Shown here piece by piece: positions 30,234 to 41,025 of a stretch of DNA of 64,000 nt (the first letter of the stretch is position 1; each line of letters opens with the position of its first letter). The stretch covers positions 33,140 to 97,139 of the forward strand of contig QLIY01000631.1 of NCBI GenBank assembly GCA_003260075.1, given 5' to 3'. The DNA is from Phallusia mammillata (Eukaryota; Chordata; Ascidiacea; Phlebobranchia; Ascidiidae). The notes beneath the pieces are model-generated. The model worked only from the letters and a program-made list of their open reading frames with translations, ran no database searches and was not told the DNA's origin. A program made the translations under genes and the position numbers.

Positions 30234-31357
30234 CGGTGTATAGCTGCAGCGCGTTCAAACATTATCCACCAATTGTACCCTGTTTTTTTGCGCTCTATAT
30301 AACGTTTTAACGTTTGGCAGCTATTTCGGGCTTGGTGATTGTCTAAGTGCAACTGTGTCGCTGTGTCGCTATGTTGTCTTCTTCCAAGGGAAATAAACTC
30401 AACTTAACTCAAGATCATTATCAGTTAGCTTTTCATACCAGTATACAGTTAGGTACATGTTACAATAAATCCACTTCAACTTGTCCATGAAAAAGGTTAC
30501 AAGTAAATTATTATGGCATCACGGGTAAATACCCTAGCTTTAAACTATGTGAAAAATTTTATGAAGGTAATGCGTCAAAAGCTGGGTATTACCAACTTAA
30601 TGCTTTGCATTGAGGGAAATTCATCTTACCTGTGTTTTATGAAGAGAAGCATGGCAACCATAACCAAGATCACTGCTGCACAAAAAATCGCAATCCAGCA
30701 ATGGACACAATTCGGCAGAAATTTACCATTGTCGGTTTGTTGAGTTGCTTTCTGTGATGTTTGTGTCGATGGAATGGTTGTTTCTGGTGTCGTGGTGTTT
30801 ATTGCTACTGATTTATTTGTTGTTTTTATTATTGTTTTTGATATGTTTGTGGTTGTATTTAGTGGTATAATGGTTGTTTCGGGTGTTTTGGTGGTTATTG
30901 ATAGTGGTTTAATTGCTAGTATTAATATTGTTTTATTTTGTGTTATCGTTTTGATTACTGGTTTAGTTGTTTCTTGTAGTTTTGTGATTGTTTCGATTGG
31001 TGTATTGTTTGCTATTGTCGTTACTAATGGCCAGGTACTTTGTGTTTTAATGTATGTTTCAAATATGTGTCCCAATATTGGCGTTGTTTCGTGCAACGTC
31101 ATGTTAAAGACTTGACCATCGGTTGTGTTTTTGAAAAACATACGGTCTGCAAATATATTAAAGGTTCAATTCTTTAAAGGTATACATTTATTGTTTAAAA
31201 TCTTTAATGGTCATTTACCTCGCCCTCTTTCAGGAAAGCTTGAGTTGGAGCCAAATGGTGCTTTGGAAGATTTAAATCCGGCAGCATATTTTATTGCGAG
31301 AAAAATAAACAGCAAAGTCAAAATCGTCATCGCCACAGTTTGTGTTCTGATTTGCAT
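28601..31357 (-). CDS. Unrecognised type I membrane protein with Thr-rich mucin-like ectodomain
   Basis: I find no known family. Four exons join in phase: 31357-31219 (phase 1 out), 31146-30630 (phase 2 out), 29296-29223 (phase 1 out) and 28809-28601 (TGA), giving 312 residues. All introns are GT-AG with good acceptors (TTTGCAG, TGCTTTCAG, AATTTTAG). Residues 1-27 look like a signal peptide (MQIRTQTVAMTILTLLFIF and on). About 50-190 is rich in Thr, Ser, Asn and Ile with many N-x-T/S sites, as in O- and N-glycosylated stalks. About 197-216 is a membrane span followed by KHR. The 93-residue tail contains KPLLESS, EVVYARKI and a final GYLHLSYTP; YLHL fits the YxxPhi sorting pattern. A pyrimidine-rich acceptor lies 13 bases before the ATG. 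It points tail-to-tail with PI3K. Role unknown; an adhesion or surface-receptor role is a guess. Confidence 0.7.
30166..30232. repeat. 67-base G homopolymer in an intron
   Basis: Pure G run within intron 2 of the minus-strand mucin-like gene. It produces a spurious poly-proline open frame on the minus strand. Real length uncertain. Confidence 0.9.
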
Positions 31358-31370
31358 TAAAAAGATCAGA

Positions 31371-32508
31371 CTAAAAAAGGAATATGCTGGTTGTTCAGGC
31401 AAAACTGATTTATTAACAATCCAATACGTTTTTCTTATCGAGTGAATCACAACACTTTATTAAAAATAAGTTTACTCTAGTTTAAGCGTTTGTTTGCATA
31501 TGTTGTGGTCTTTGATAGATTGCTTTCGACTATAATCAAATTAAAAATTCTTGCATTAATTCTTCTTTCACAATAACTAAATCTCAAACTTGCTATTGGT
31601 TTCGTGCTTGATAAACTTACACTAAAGTAACTGAGATCTAATTGTGAAAATATCGCTTATTTATTCTGCTATGCGTGCCGAGTTGATTGATACCTGTACT
31701 GGAAAATACCGTGTACCTAATACTGACGTTTTACCAAAACTCCTTGCCCCGCTATGATGAGCTTAATCGACAGAAATAGCTTTTCATTCTTCTTTCTACC
31801 AAGGTCGCGACATGAGTCACTTACGCAATAAGAAACCCCATTATACGATAACCAGTCTTTGTCGCTCTCGAAAGGTTGTTGGTTATAATTTCGTCACAGT
31901 TTCGTATATTTTTACATACTTTAATGGATTAGAACGAAAAAAAATGTGCGGGTAATTCTTTCCAAGAAAAGAAAAAAAATTGATTCCAAGAAACATCGTT
32001 TCCATTCTCCAGTGCATGGTTTGATTTTTAAATGGGATTTGTTTATTTGAACCTTCTTTGGAGATTCTTTGGTTCTGACAAAAAAAGCCAAACGAATTTC
32101 AATGTCTAGGGCTAGGTTGAAGTAGAAAGACTTGAATCACCACCATCTGTGCTTTGTACTTATAAAAGCGTTAAAAAGGAACGGACACCGTTTCATTGTA
32201 CCCTCGTATTCAATTTCGTTTTGCTGTGGTACAGTGTGTCAGCTAGTTGCTATAATGCGTCGGCAAAGTTTAAAATATGCCAGAAAATAGGCTTAAAATC
32301 AATTTGTGGTTTATCGAAGTGGAGTTGTATGGCAAAGCTGCTGTGATAAATTAACAAGCAGTTTGAGACAATCAACTTTAGAAGGGTGCTCTGCCTAACA
32401 GACAAGGTAAACAACGTCACGTTGTTAGCTTATTTGGTACAACATCACTACTAATAGTTATATTGTACAAGTAGCGTTTTAAATAAATTTAGTTTGTTTG
32501 TTTTACAG
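31371..32508. other. Region between divergent mucin-like and small membrane protein genes
   Basis: About 1.1 kb between two genes transcribed away from each other, so promoters for both should lie here unless they use trans-splicing from upstream units. No motif stands out; AT-rich. Confidence 0.35.
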
Positions 32509-32511
32509 GAA

Positions 32512-33144
32512 ATGTCCAAACTAATACAGAAGTCAAGTAAAACGACTTTAGTAGGTAAGGTTCAAACTTTTTAATTGCAGCAAATTCTAAAACGAATATT
32601 TCTCACAAAATACCGTATGTGGTTGGTTTGATCTCCACATATAAAAGTAGATTACTTTCCGACAGGAACTATCCGGCATTTAGGGTATAAATATTGTCCT
32701 TATAATTGTAAAAGCAAAACAACTACAAAAACATCACTGAGAGTAAACAAATATTGCAATATTTAGTTTACTTGCAACACCTTTACGTTGAGTCAGTTGG
32801 TGGAACGCGGTTTTAGGGATAATTTTTTCACCGTTGAACCAGTGGACCGTGCTTGCACTGACTCTAATTTTTTTGCAGATGGATCGTTAAACAATACAAG
32901 TGCAACAGAAAACGCGTTTGTATTCAGTTCATGCATTATGATCACAATTAACATTGTACTTGCCAACAATTTTTGTTTTCTTTCCTATATCGCCTTTTTC
33001 ATTGCCTACTTTCTCTTTGGTTATTTATGGGCCAGAATCTGCGTGTATCCCGACTTTTTACAGCGAAAAATTGTAAGATTTCAACGACGATGGAGATTTC
33101 AACGACGATTAAATTTATTGTTCAAAAGTTATTCTTCAAGTTGA
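32512..33144 (+). CDS. Small predicted membrane protein, 102 residues
   Basis: I do not recognise it. Two exons, 32512-32554 and 32879-33144, join in phase 1 through a GTAAGG donor and a TTTTTTTGCAG acceptor. The N-terminus is polar (MSKLIQKSSKTTLVDGSLNN), followed by a long hydrophobic stretch at about residues 33-66 (from IMITINIVLANN to FLFGYLW) long enough for one or two membrane spans. The C-terminus is strongly basic with a repeat, RFQRRWRFQRR. The acceptor TTTTACAG sits three bases before the ATG. It is too short for a firm family call. It may belong to the small integral membrane proteins, or be a chance pair of exons. Confidence 0.5.
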
Positions 33145-33809
33145 ATTTTTACAGGCACAGTTCAATTTCGCGTTTCTGTACCTTTGAGTGTTGAAGAAAT
33201 TTGCTGTTTGTGCAATTGCTCTGGTCAGCTTTACCATGCACCTGCTAATTAATCTTGGGTTTTAGTTTTGCGAAACAAATACGTACCTGGCAAAGGTGTA
33301 CACGAGCCGGAGTACCGGAATGTCTGGTGTCGGAGTTTGCTGATATTTGCCGGAGTCTAACCGGAGCCGCAGTTTGGGTTTATCTGATCAGCCGGTACAG
33401 GAGTCGCACCGGAGTTCCATTTGCTTTATCATTGTTTTGTTAAATTACAACAAAAACGCATTTTGGTGTTTTTTACAAGATTATAAATACGTACCGGTAG
33501 TTGTGTTTTGCGTTGATAGTAGTTCAGCATTTACATTTTAGTGTTACTTGGTGAGAAGAACTTTCGAATAAAAACATTTGATTTCACACCTTTAATCAGA
33601 ATCGGAGTGAAGTCGAATCGGAGGGGAGTCGGAGTCTAAAAAATCAGACTCTGTACATATCTGCACCTGGCAAACGAAACGGTTCTGGGAATTACGTAAA
33701 AGATTTAATGTTCTTGCAATGCTGCCTTCAAAGAACATGATCGCAGAATGATAGAAGAATCCCCTCAATCTTACATTTCTTGTGTATTTGAGTTAAACTT
33801 GGGTAAATT
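33145..33809. other. Spacer between small membrane protein gene and SCYL2
   Basis: Mostly occupied by the repeat element at 33295-33665. The remaining 0.15 kb before the SCYL2 ATG should be its leader. Confidence 0.5.
33295..33665. mobile_element. Repeat element built of degenerate CCGGAGT motifs, with 9-bp direct flanks
   Basis: Flanked by CCTGGCAAA on both sides (33286-33294 and 33666-33674). The left end GGTGTACACGAGCCGGAG and the inverse of the right end share a TGTACA-GAG core. Inside are many variants of CCGGAGT/TCGGAGT, in direct orientation on the left and near the right. In style it resembles the CCGGAACG-rich element at 58068-58581, but it is not the same family. Confidence 0.6.
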
Positions 33810-36800
33810 ATGGCTGTTGCTGGCGTATTTAACAAGTTACGCAACACTCTAACAAGCACAGTTAGTGAAATAAGCGCCGCTCTACCCGGAAACCCACTTT
33901 TACGGGAATATGACGCAGGAAGCCAAGTCGGGAGCGCCGGACCAAAGTTCCTCTGGAAAATTTATGCTGGAACAAAAAAATCTACGAAAGCCGTAAGTTT
34001 TGTCGTTCTTCAATGTGAATAAGATTAATACCAGTGCACAGACAATATTTTAGATTTTTGTGGTGTGACTTAACGCTAAAATTCGAATTTTAAACTGCTT
34101 ATAAGATTAGAAACGAGCAGTAATTCAGATATAATACTGTAAGTTAAAAAACAACAACAATATAGCTTATCTTAAACATCCAGGCGTGTTTGGCTAACCA
34201 CAGGCCTATATCACATTCAGAGGGTTTGTAGTTTTGGATGGTAGCTGATCTTGTTTGCATGTTTGTTTGTTAACAAGACTGTAAAACATTTTGCTATCTT
34301 ATATTGCAGGAGGTGTCAATTTGGGTGCTTGAAAAGAAACAACTCGATGAATTCAATCGGTCAGATCGTGAATTGATTTTGGAGATATTTCGTAAAGGAT
34401 GTCTTCAACTAACAAAACTAAAACATCCAAGAATTTTGACTGTGGAGCATGGAATGGAGGAATCCAGGTTAAATTTTAATTACATTAGTTTGAATTTTTT
34501 CACTATTGTGAAAGAGACCAATCAGTACTAAGGTGGATCTAACGTACAACAAAAATATTACCAGCATTTAATTTTTTTGTGCAGTTTGCTAGCGTGTCCT
34601 TTTTAGTATATTTTTTAATAAATATATAATTTGTGACCGAAGAAAACAAAAAGTGACCATAATGCAATGATTCTATTGTGTCTTTTGATTCAATCTTTAA
34701 TGATCTTAATTTTTTTCAGAGAAAGCATTGTATTCTGCACTGAACCAGTATTTGCCAGCGTTGCAAATGTTCTTGGAAAAATAAACAATTTTGCAGAGGT
34801 TCCCAGAGATTTGATGTCTTATAAGTTGCATGAAGTAGAAATCAAGTATGGTCTGATGCAAGTAAGTGTAAATGTTTGTTAATAGTTTAGTGCGTAGGAG
34901 ATCTCTTTTATTGTAGTTAGAGAAGTGTGTGGCATGCTGTAAGAAAATGTGGTATCCTATTGAGATTGTTTTGTGTCCGGACTATAGTTTAGAATCTGAC
35001 ACCTGACTTAATGTTTTTCCAAAAATTTTAATTCCTGACAAGAAACAAACAAGCCAGTATATTTGTATAAAACATGACATTTCGACAGCAATATTGTGTC
35101 ATTCTGAAATGAATTAATGTAAAACCAAGCAGTGCGATTGAATTCCTGAATTGTTAACTATCAAAGTTATGTAGTACATGTACCCTAATACAGAATTGGT
35201 TAAATGTACTAATTTCATCATCATCAAATGTTTTTTGAAACAACTTAAGTCATTTTGCTTGGATTTTCTAGTTATCTGAAGCCCTTACTTTCCTCCACGG
35301 AAGTGTTCGAATGGTCCATGGCAATTTATGCCCAGAATCTGTTATCGTGAACAAGAAAGGATCATGGAAACTTGCATCGTTTGATTTCTGTGTTTCTAAC
35401 ACTGGAACAGTAACAGAGGTTTGTGGCTAAATATTTGTGTTCAAAATTTTGTACTTATGTACAACACCAATTGCAGTACAAAAATATAAATAAATTTTAA
35501 CAGGTCAGAAGCTTTTTTTTGTTGTTTATTAAAATAATAGGCTTGTTTTATACAAATCTTTTTGCATCACATACTGAAACTGTAAAAGCATTCCTGTGGT
35601 GTATGCCCAGTTGTGGTATCGCACAGACTAGGTGATGCATAGGGTTTTTACTCTGATACTCCCAACCAGGTTTTTTTTAAGGTTTGGTTTGGGTGACCGC
35701 TAAGTAGTTTAGGTTTTTTTTTAAGGTTTGGTTTGGGTGACCGCTAAGTAGTTTTAAGAGACTTTTTTTTAAGGTTTGGTTTGGGTGACTGCTAAGTAGT
35801 TTTAAAGACCCAAGTGTTTCATTTAAATACCAAAAAGAGCTTTTGGCAAATTTTGGGAAACCGCTGGAGAAATTTGACAAAACACCTTAAAAAAAACACT
35901 GCGGCCCAACAAACTGGAGTGCCGTTGAATGGCTACATTAGCCAATCTCTCATCTACAGCTGCACTGATGAGACCTTATAGGTCAAAACAGTGTGCACTG
36001 TCTGCAGCTTTTTCTGAAAATGCGTATTGCTGTTGTCTCCATTGACATGCTATGTCTGTGGTGATTTATGATTATGTACTACACTACACACAAATGTTTA
36101 CGCAATGCCAATTCTTTAGAGGCAACCTGCCAAATTACAAACAAAAATAGACTTATTTTTTTCTATTTAGCCTAGTTACTCGTGCAAGGACTGGGATACC
36201 TCTCTTCCACCAGCCGCTCTTCCTAACCCAAATTACCTGGCTCCAGAATATATTCTCCGCAAATTTTGCATGACCTCCAGTGACCTCTATTCACTGGGTG
36301 TTCTACTCTACAGTGTCTATTACAATGGGAAGTCGTTGTTTGAATGCAGCGTACAGGATGTTTACAGACAAATGCCACGACATGCTGATGAGGTGGTTTC
36401 ATTATGGTGTAGTACTTTATTATACATTTTATGACATATGTATTTTTTTATATCAACGGATTATTTTTTTGACACTTTAAACATCTTTATAAGCTTGATG
36501 ATTGGTCAAAGAATAATAGTATTTTTTGTCACCACACAGCTATTGAATATTCTATACATAAAAATTAAACAAGAAATACTTTCAAAATGTACATGGTATG
36601 TTAGAATATGCTTAGGCTCTTTGAAAGCCAGCAATCTTGGGTTTAAGCATGGTATGGTCCTTGTCATGTTTGTACAAACACGTTAAATTAGTCAGAACTT
36701 TAAAAACATGCTCCAAACATTTTTATTTGCAGATTTTTTTTCTTTTTGTTGTGCCCATATGGTGAACTTTTTTAATGGGTAGGATATGTAAGACACAGTT

Positions 36801-39800
36801 TCAAACTTTTTTAACATTTTCAGCTGGAAAATCTGCAACCCAGCAAGCTTGAAAAGATTCCGTCGGAAGTGAGAGATCATCAGAGGATGCTTCTTAACCC
36901 TGATCCGAGTCTTCGCCCAGATGCTGATCAAATGTCAAAAGTAATTATGCACAAATTATTCCAATGGTTCATCTCAATTTCTCTTGCTGCATACTGATTA
37001 ACAAACGTTTTCAATTAATTGTTTGTTTTTATTAATTCATGTTATTCATGTTTTCATTGCTAAATTTTGCCTTCAAAGAGACAAAGACAAATTTTTACTT
37101 AATACTAAGTATTGTGATAAAAGTATGTGGTACAATGGATCTGTTTTATATCAATTATATATATAATAGTTTTCAAGCAACATTTTACTTTTTAGCTTCC
37201 ATTCTTTGATCACGTTGGAGTGAGGACTCTTCAGTATCTCGACACTTTGTTGCAGCGGGAAAATCTACAGAAATCTCAGTTTTTCAAGGGAATGAATAAA
37301 GTTCTGCCCCAATTACCTAAAGTATGAAAAATTAAGTTAATGTTGATTTTGAATTTTCGTTTTTTTTGCTGCAGTAATTTTGTTAAACACATTGGTTTAT
37401 ATCAGGACTATGTACATACCAGTCAGTCATTAAAATGACATGTAAGACATAATATTTAACAATTCATGTTTCAACAGCGAGTGATAATGCAGCGTGTGCT
37501 CCCGTCCCTCACTTCGGAGTTTTCAAACCCTGATATGATTCCGTTTGTTCTTCCCAACGTCCTGTTCATTGCAGAGGATTGTAGCAGTGAGGAATTTGTT
37601 GGAAGTATTTTTCCATCCCTGATTCCTGTCTTCAAGTTGCAACGTCCGATTCAGGTTTTTCATGAAGTTAAAATTAAGCTTTTAATATCTGTGCTCATTT
37701 TGAAATCTGTTAAATGTTGATTGTGTTCGTTTTTAGCTTCGAAAAAAATGTATTATGTTACGCACACACAGTACCGAACTATTATTAAAAAGTGCCTGCA
37801 ATATGCATGATATGTCCATAAAGAGGTTAATTAGGATTTTAAATTCAAAGCCCATCATTAAACAAATTTGTGATTGGTTGCAAAAAATGTGTTTGCAAAA
37901 TGTATACAAAATTATAACTGCAGCTTATCCTCAGTTAAGCAAATAACCAGGTTTCTAACGAAACAGTTGTGCAAGTTGAATATGTGATTAACTGATTATG
38001 CAAAAATGTTAATAACAGCAATTTTTTCTACAGATTTTGCTCATTCTACTCCAGAAGATGGACCTTCTCCTTCAGAAAACTCCAAACGATAAAGTCCAAG
38101 CTCACATTCTTCCGATGTTGGCATCAGCTCTCGATGCTCCGTCCAATCAGATTCAGGAGTTATGTCTCACAATCATCCCAAACTTCTCCACCCAACTTGA
38201 AGCAAATGCGATGAAAAACAGCATCCTCCCGAGAATCAAGAAGATCTTTCTTGAAGGACCAACTACTGCTGTAAGAAGAATTGCCTTAACATTTAGGCTT
38301 TGATGTGAATTTAAATAAATGTGAATCTCAAGATAAGAGAATTAGTCAAAACTTATGAATTGGATCTATTTTTAAATATCTGCATTTAAAAATCCTTGCC
38401 TAAAAATCTCCTACCCCAGGGAGATGGCAAAAAAGTGTTTTTATTATAAGTTAAACCCTTACAATGTTTGTTTTTGTGACAATGTTATAGCCTAACAACC
38501 AAGCCTTTGTGTACAAATATCTCTGCCTTTTTATGACTATTCAAATCACTGTTACATACACAAATGTTCACACATTAACACACCATGATTGTTTTTGATC
38601 CTGAAGCAAACAAATACTCAGTGTTTAATAAGTTCCTCACCCCTGATTTATGCTATCATTTCTAAATACAAGACCTTTAATCTTTCAGATTCGTATACAT
38701 GCCTTGGTTTGCATTGGAAAAATCATTCCCAACTTTGATCGATGGTTTGTGCAAGATGAAGTTTTGCCAGCGTTGCACAAAATCACTTCAAGAGAACCTG
38801 GAATATTGATGGCCATGCTGGGAGTTTATCAGACAGCTCTGAAAACTGACAAGCTAGGTTAGCAACTAGTTTTTAGTTTTTGGTGTTTTAGCAAGAATAT
38901 ATAATTAAACAAACACCACAACAATCTTACTTGGGTTTTCCTTGTTTTGTTTTAAATCTTGCTTAAATTATTAAAAAAAAATTTTATCATTCCATTTGAC
39001 CATCCCAACCACTGCCAGTGGATCATGCACAGGGGGGGGGGTTTGGGTTTTCCTTGTTTTGTTTTAAATCTTGCTTAAATTATTTAAAAAAATTGTTATC
39101 ATTCCATTTGACCATCCCAACCACTGCCAGTGGATCATGCACAATTTCAATCAAAAAACGATAATGATATTTGTAATATTGTTCGTTCAAAAGGCAGGCA
39201 AATATTATCTCTTGTAAATTGTAATTTAATCTAGTTACTTTTTCTTTGTCCCTCACAGGTCTTAACAAAGACGTAATGGCATCGAAAAGTTTGCCATTTC
39301 TGATTCCACTTTCGATTGAAAACACTCTGAATTTAAAGCAGTACACAGCATTCATGACTGTCATCAAAGTAAGTTGTGTGAGAAAAATTAATGATATTAC
39401 TTTGTTCTGCACCAAGTTAATAGTGTGCCTTGCCCCAAATTTTTTTGGTGTCTTGAACACTGTAGTGTCAAGTCATACGGTTTCCAACATCCTCTAAGGG
39501 AGTGGTTCCGAACTCATTTAGGCCATGGACCCCTAGCCCTAATAAAATAAACTCATTGACCACTTTATTGTTGAGAAAAAATACAGTCAATATTAATTTA
39601 GAGCCTACTTATTTTATCCTTGGGGTCACCGCAACGTGACAATTGTTGATCAAGGGGTCACGGCAGAAGAAAGGTTGGGAACCGCTGCTCTAAGGGGTCC
39701 TACCAGTGCAACTTAGAAAATTTTAGGATGTCCTGGGATTCCACTAGGTGTATTACAAACCACACAAAATGTGAAACAAAAATATGCACTTAATTTTGGA

Positions 39801-41025
39801 TTGTTTTATTTTAGGAAATGTTACAACGTGTTGAGAAAGAACAATCCACAAAGCTTGAGCAATTAAGTCGAATGCAGCTTGAACAAGACGCTGCACTCAG
39901 TTTCACAAGAAGTGATCCAGCTACAAATAACTCAACGGATACTGTAAGTTTGAATCTGTAATAAACCTTATTTCATAAAAAGCTTCATGGAGTTTCTAAT
40001 GTCATTTTATTTGTGTGTTGTGAAGCAGGCGCAGGTCGCTGACATCATGAGCACACCGATCAGCCAATCGGAGCCGTCGCAGAATTCAGTTGCCAAGCAA
40101 CAACAGCAGTTGAGTCTGGAGGAAAAGCAGAGGTTGGCACGAATGAAGCAGCAGGAACGTCAGATGAAAAGCGCGGGAAACCTGCAACCAATCAGTACCT
40201 CTAAGCCCCCGCAGAATAAACCAATGGTATACGAGCTTGGTTGTTTAAATTCAATAATAGAAACACAGACAAAATTTGTTAGTTTGGTGTATGCAAAAGA
40301 TAGAAATTGCCTGATTTAAAAAAAGCGGATTAAAGCTTTGATTGGAATTGAAATTTGATTCTACGATGTCAACTAGCATCATTATTTTAAAACTATTTTT
40401 CTAGAATCAAACTAAAGATCTGACGTCAAATTTAATGCAACGAAATCTGAACTCCATGTCGTCATCAACACAACGTACCAGCATGCCTTCGATGATGTCA
40501 TCACAAGCCACGTCACAGATGATGACGAGGCCTCAGCAAACGAGGTCAAACGGCATGACCCCTCTCCAACCAAATTCAAATACGATGACGCAACAATCGT
40601 TTCCAGGTATGATGACGTCACAACCTCGGCCGGGAATGATGACGTCATCCAAGCCAACATTACCAGGGCAATTTAACACACCTATGATGTCACAATATAA
40701 TTCCATGACGTCAGCAAGTTCCTGGAAACCGACGTCATCAGGCAGCATGAGCATGTCAACATATAATGGAATGCCGAAACCAATGCAGCCCCAAAACAAC
40801 GGGTTTATGACGTCACAGTCGAGGCCTATGATGTCATCAGCCCCTGCATCGAATCAGGGTTCGTCGTTGAACAATTTTCTCAACATTCAACAACAGAGAC
40901 CGCCAATCAATCAAATGCAAAGCAACGTTATGACGTCACAAGGTGGGTTTATGACGTCACCCATGCAACCGACAAAGCCGACGCAGAATTTGAACAACCA
41001 GGATCTGTTGGATTTCCTCAACTGA
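33810..41025 (+). CDS. SCYL2: SCY1-like pseudokinase 2 (coated-vesicle-associated kinase of 104 kDa)
   Basis: Binds clathrin and AP2 and acts in trans-Golgi/endosome traffic (known for the family). Fourteen exons: 33810-33992, 34310-34467, 34720-34861, 35272-35418, 36171-36392, 36824-36940, 37196-37321, 37478-37654, 38034-38270, 38689-38857, 39259-39368, 39815-39943, 40029-40226, 40405-41025. Phases agree; 911 residues (human 929). The kinase-like domain (about 30-325) starts with WKIYAGTKKSTK. The HRD site reads HGN (177-179) and DFG reads DFC (199-201), so it is a pseudokinase. HEAT-type helices follow (about 340-600: KVLPQLPKRVIMQRVLPSL, FVLPNVLFIAE), then a Gln-rich coiled segment (SLEEKQRLARMKQQERQ), and a Met/Ser/Gln-rich tail. 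The protein ends DLLDFLN, a clathrin-box-like sequence. The tail has repeated MTS triplets encoded by ATGACGTCA. Exon 13 could also begin three bases earlier. Confidence 0.95.
35590..36030. repeat. Dispersed repeat interrupted by a MITE (SCYL2 intron 4)
   Basis: About 35590-35666 and 35905-36030 match the uninterrupted sequence at 51298-51475 (gcccagttgtgg, tcccaac, tgcactRatgagacctta). Between the two halves lies the element at 35667-35901, so this is a nested insertion. Confidence 0.7.
35667..35901. mobile_element. hAT-like MITE, family C, copy 1, with an internal triplication
   Basis: Ends CAGGTTTTTTTTAAGGT and (inverse of the right end) CAGTGTTTTTTTTAAGGT. The second copy at 47551-47718 lies in opposite orientation. 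Here a segment of about 45 bp (aaggtttggtttgggtgacc followed by gctaagtagttt) occurs three times in a row; the second copy has one. The flanks both carry 'cccaac'. Confidence 0.75.
38930..39143. repeat. About 0.1-kb tandem duplication joined by 10 G (SCYL2 intron 10)
   Basis: Copies at about 38930-39031 and 39043-39143 flank a 10-base G run (39032-39041). They differ by indels in an A run and single bases. Confidence 0.9.
39500..39687. mobile_element. hAT-like MITE with perfect 8-bp target duplication (SCYL2 intron 11)
   Basis: The left end gAGTGGTTCCGAACTCA and right end GGTTGGGAACCGCTG are inverted repeats. CTCTAAGG flanks both sides exactly (39492-39499 and 39688-39695). No coding capacity; same CAGTGGTTC terminal type as 19979-20167. 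Confidence 0.85.

Noticed and set aside
30086-30352. Minus-strand frame encoding a long poly-proline
   Set aside because: Produced by the 67-base G run inside an intron.
32149-32346. 65-codon plus-strand frame upstream of the small membrane protein
   Set aside because: Ends in a stop before the first accepted exon and has no donor in phase.
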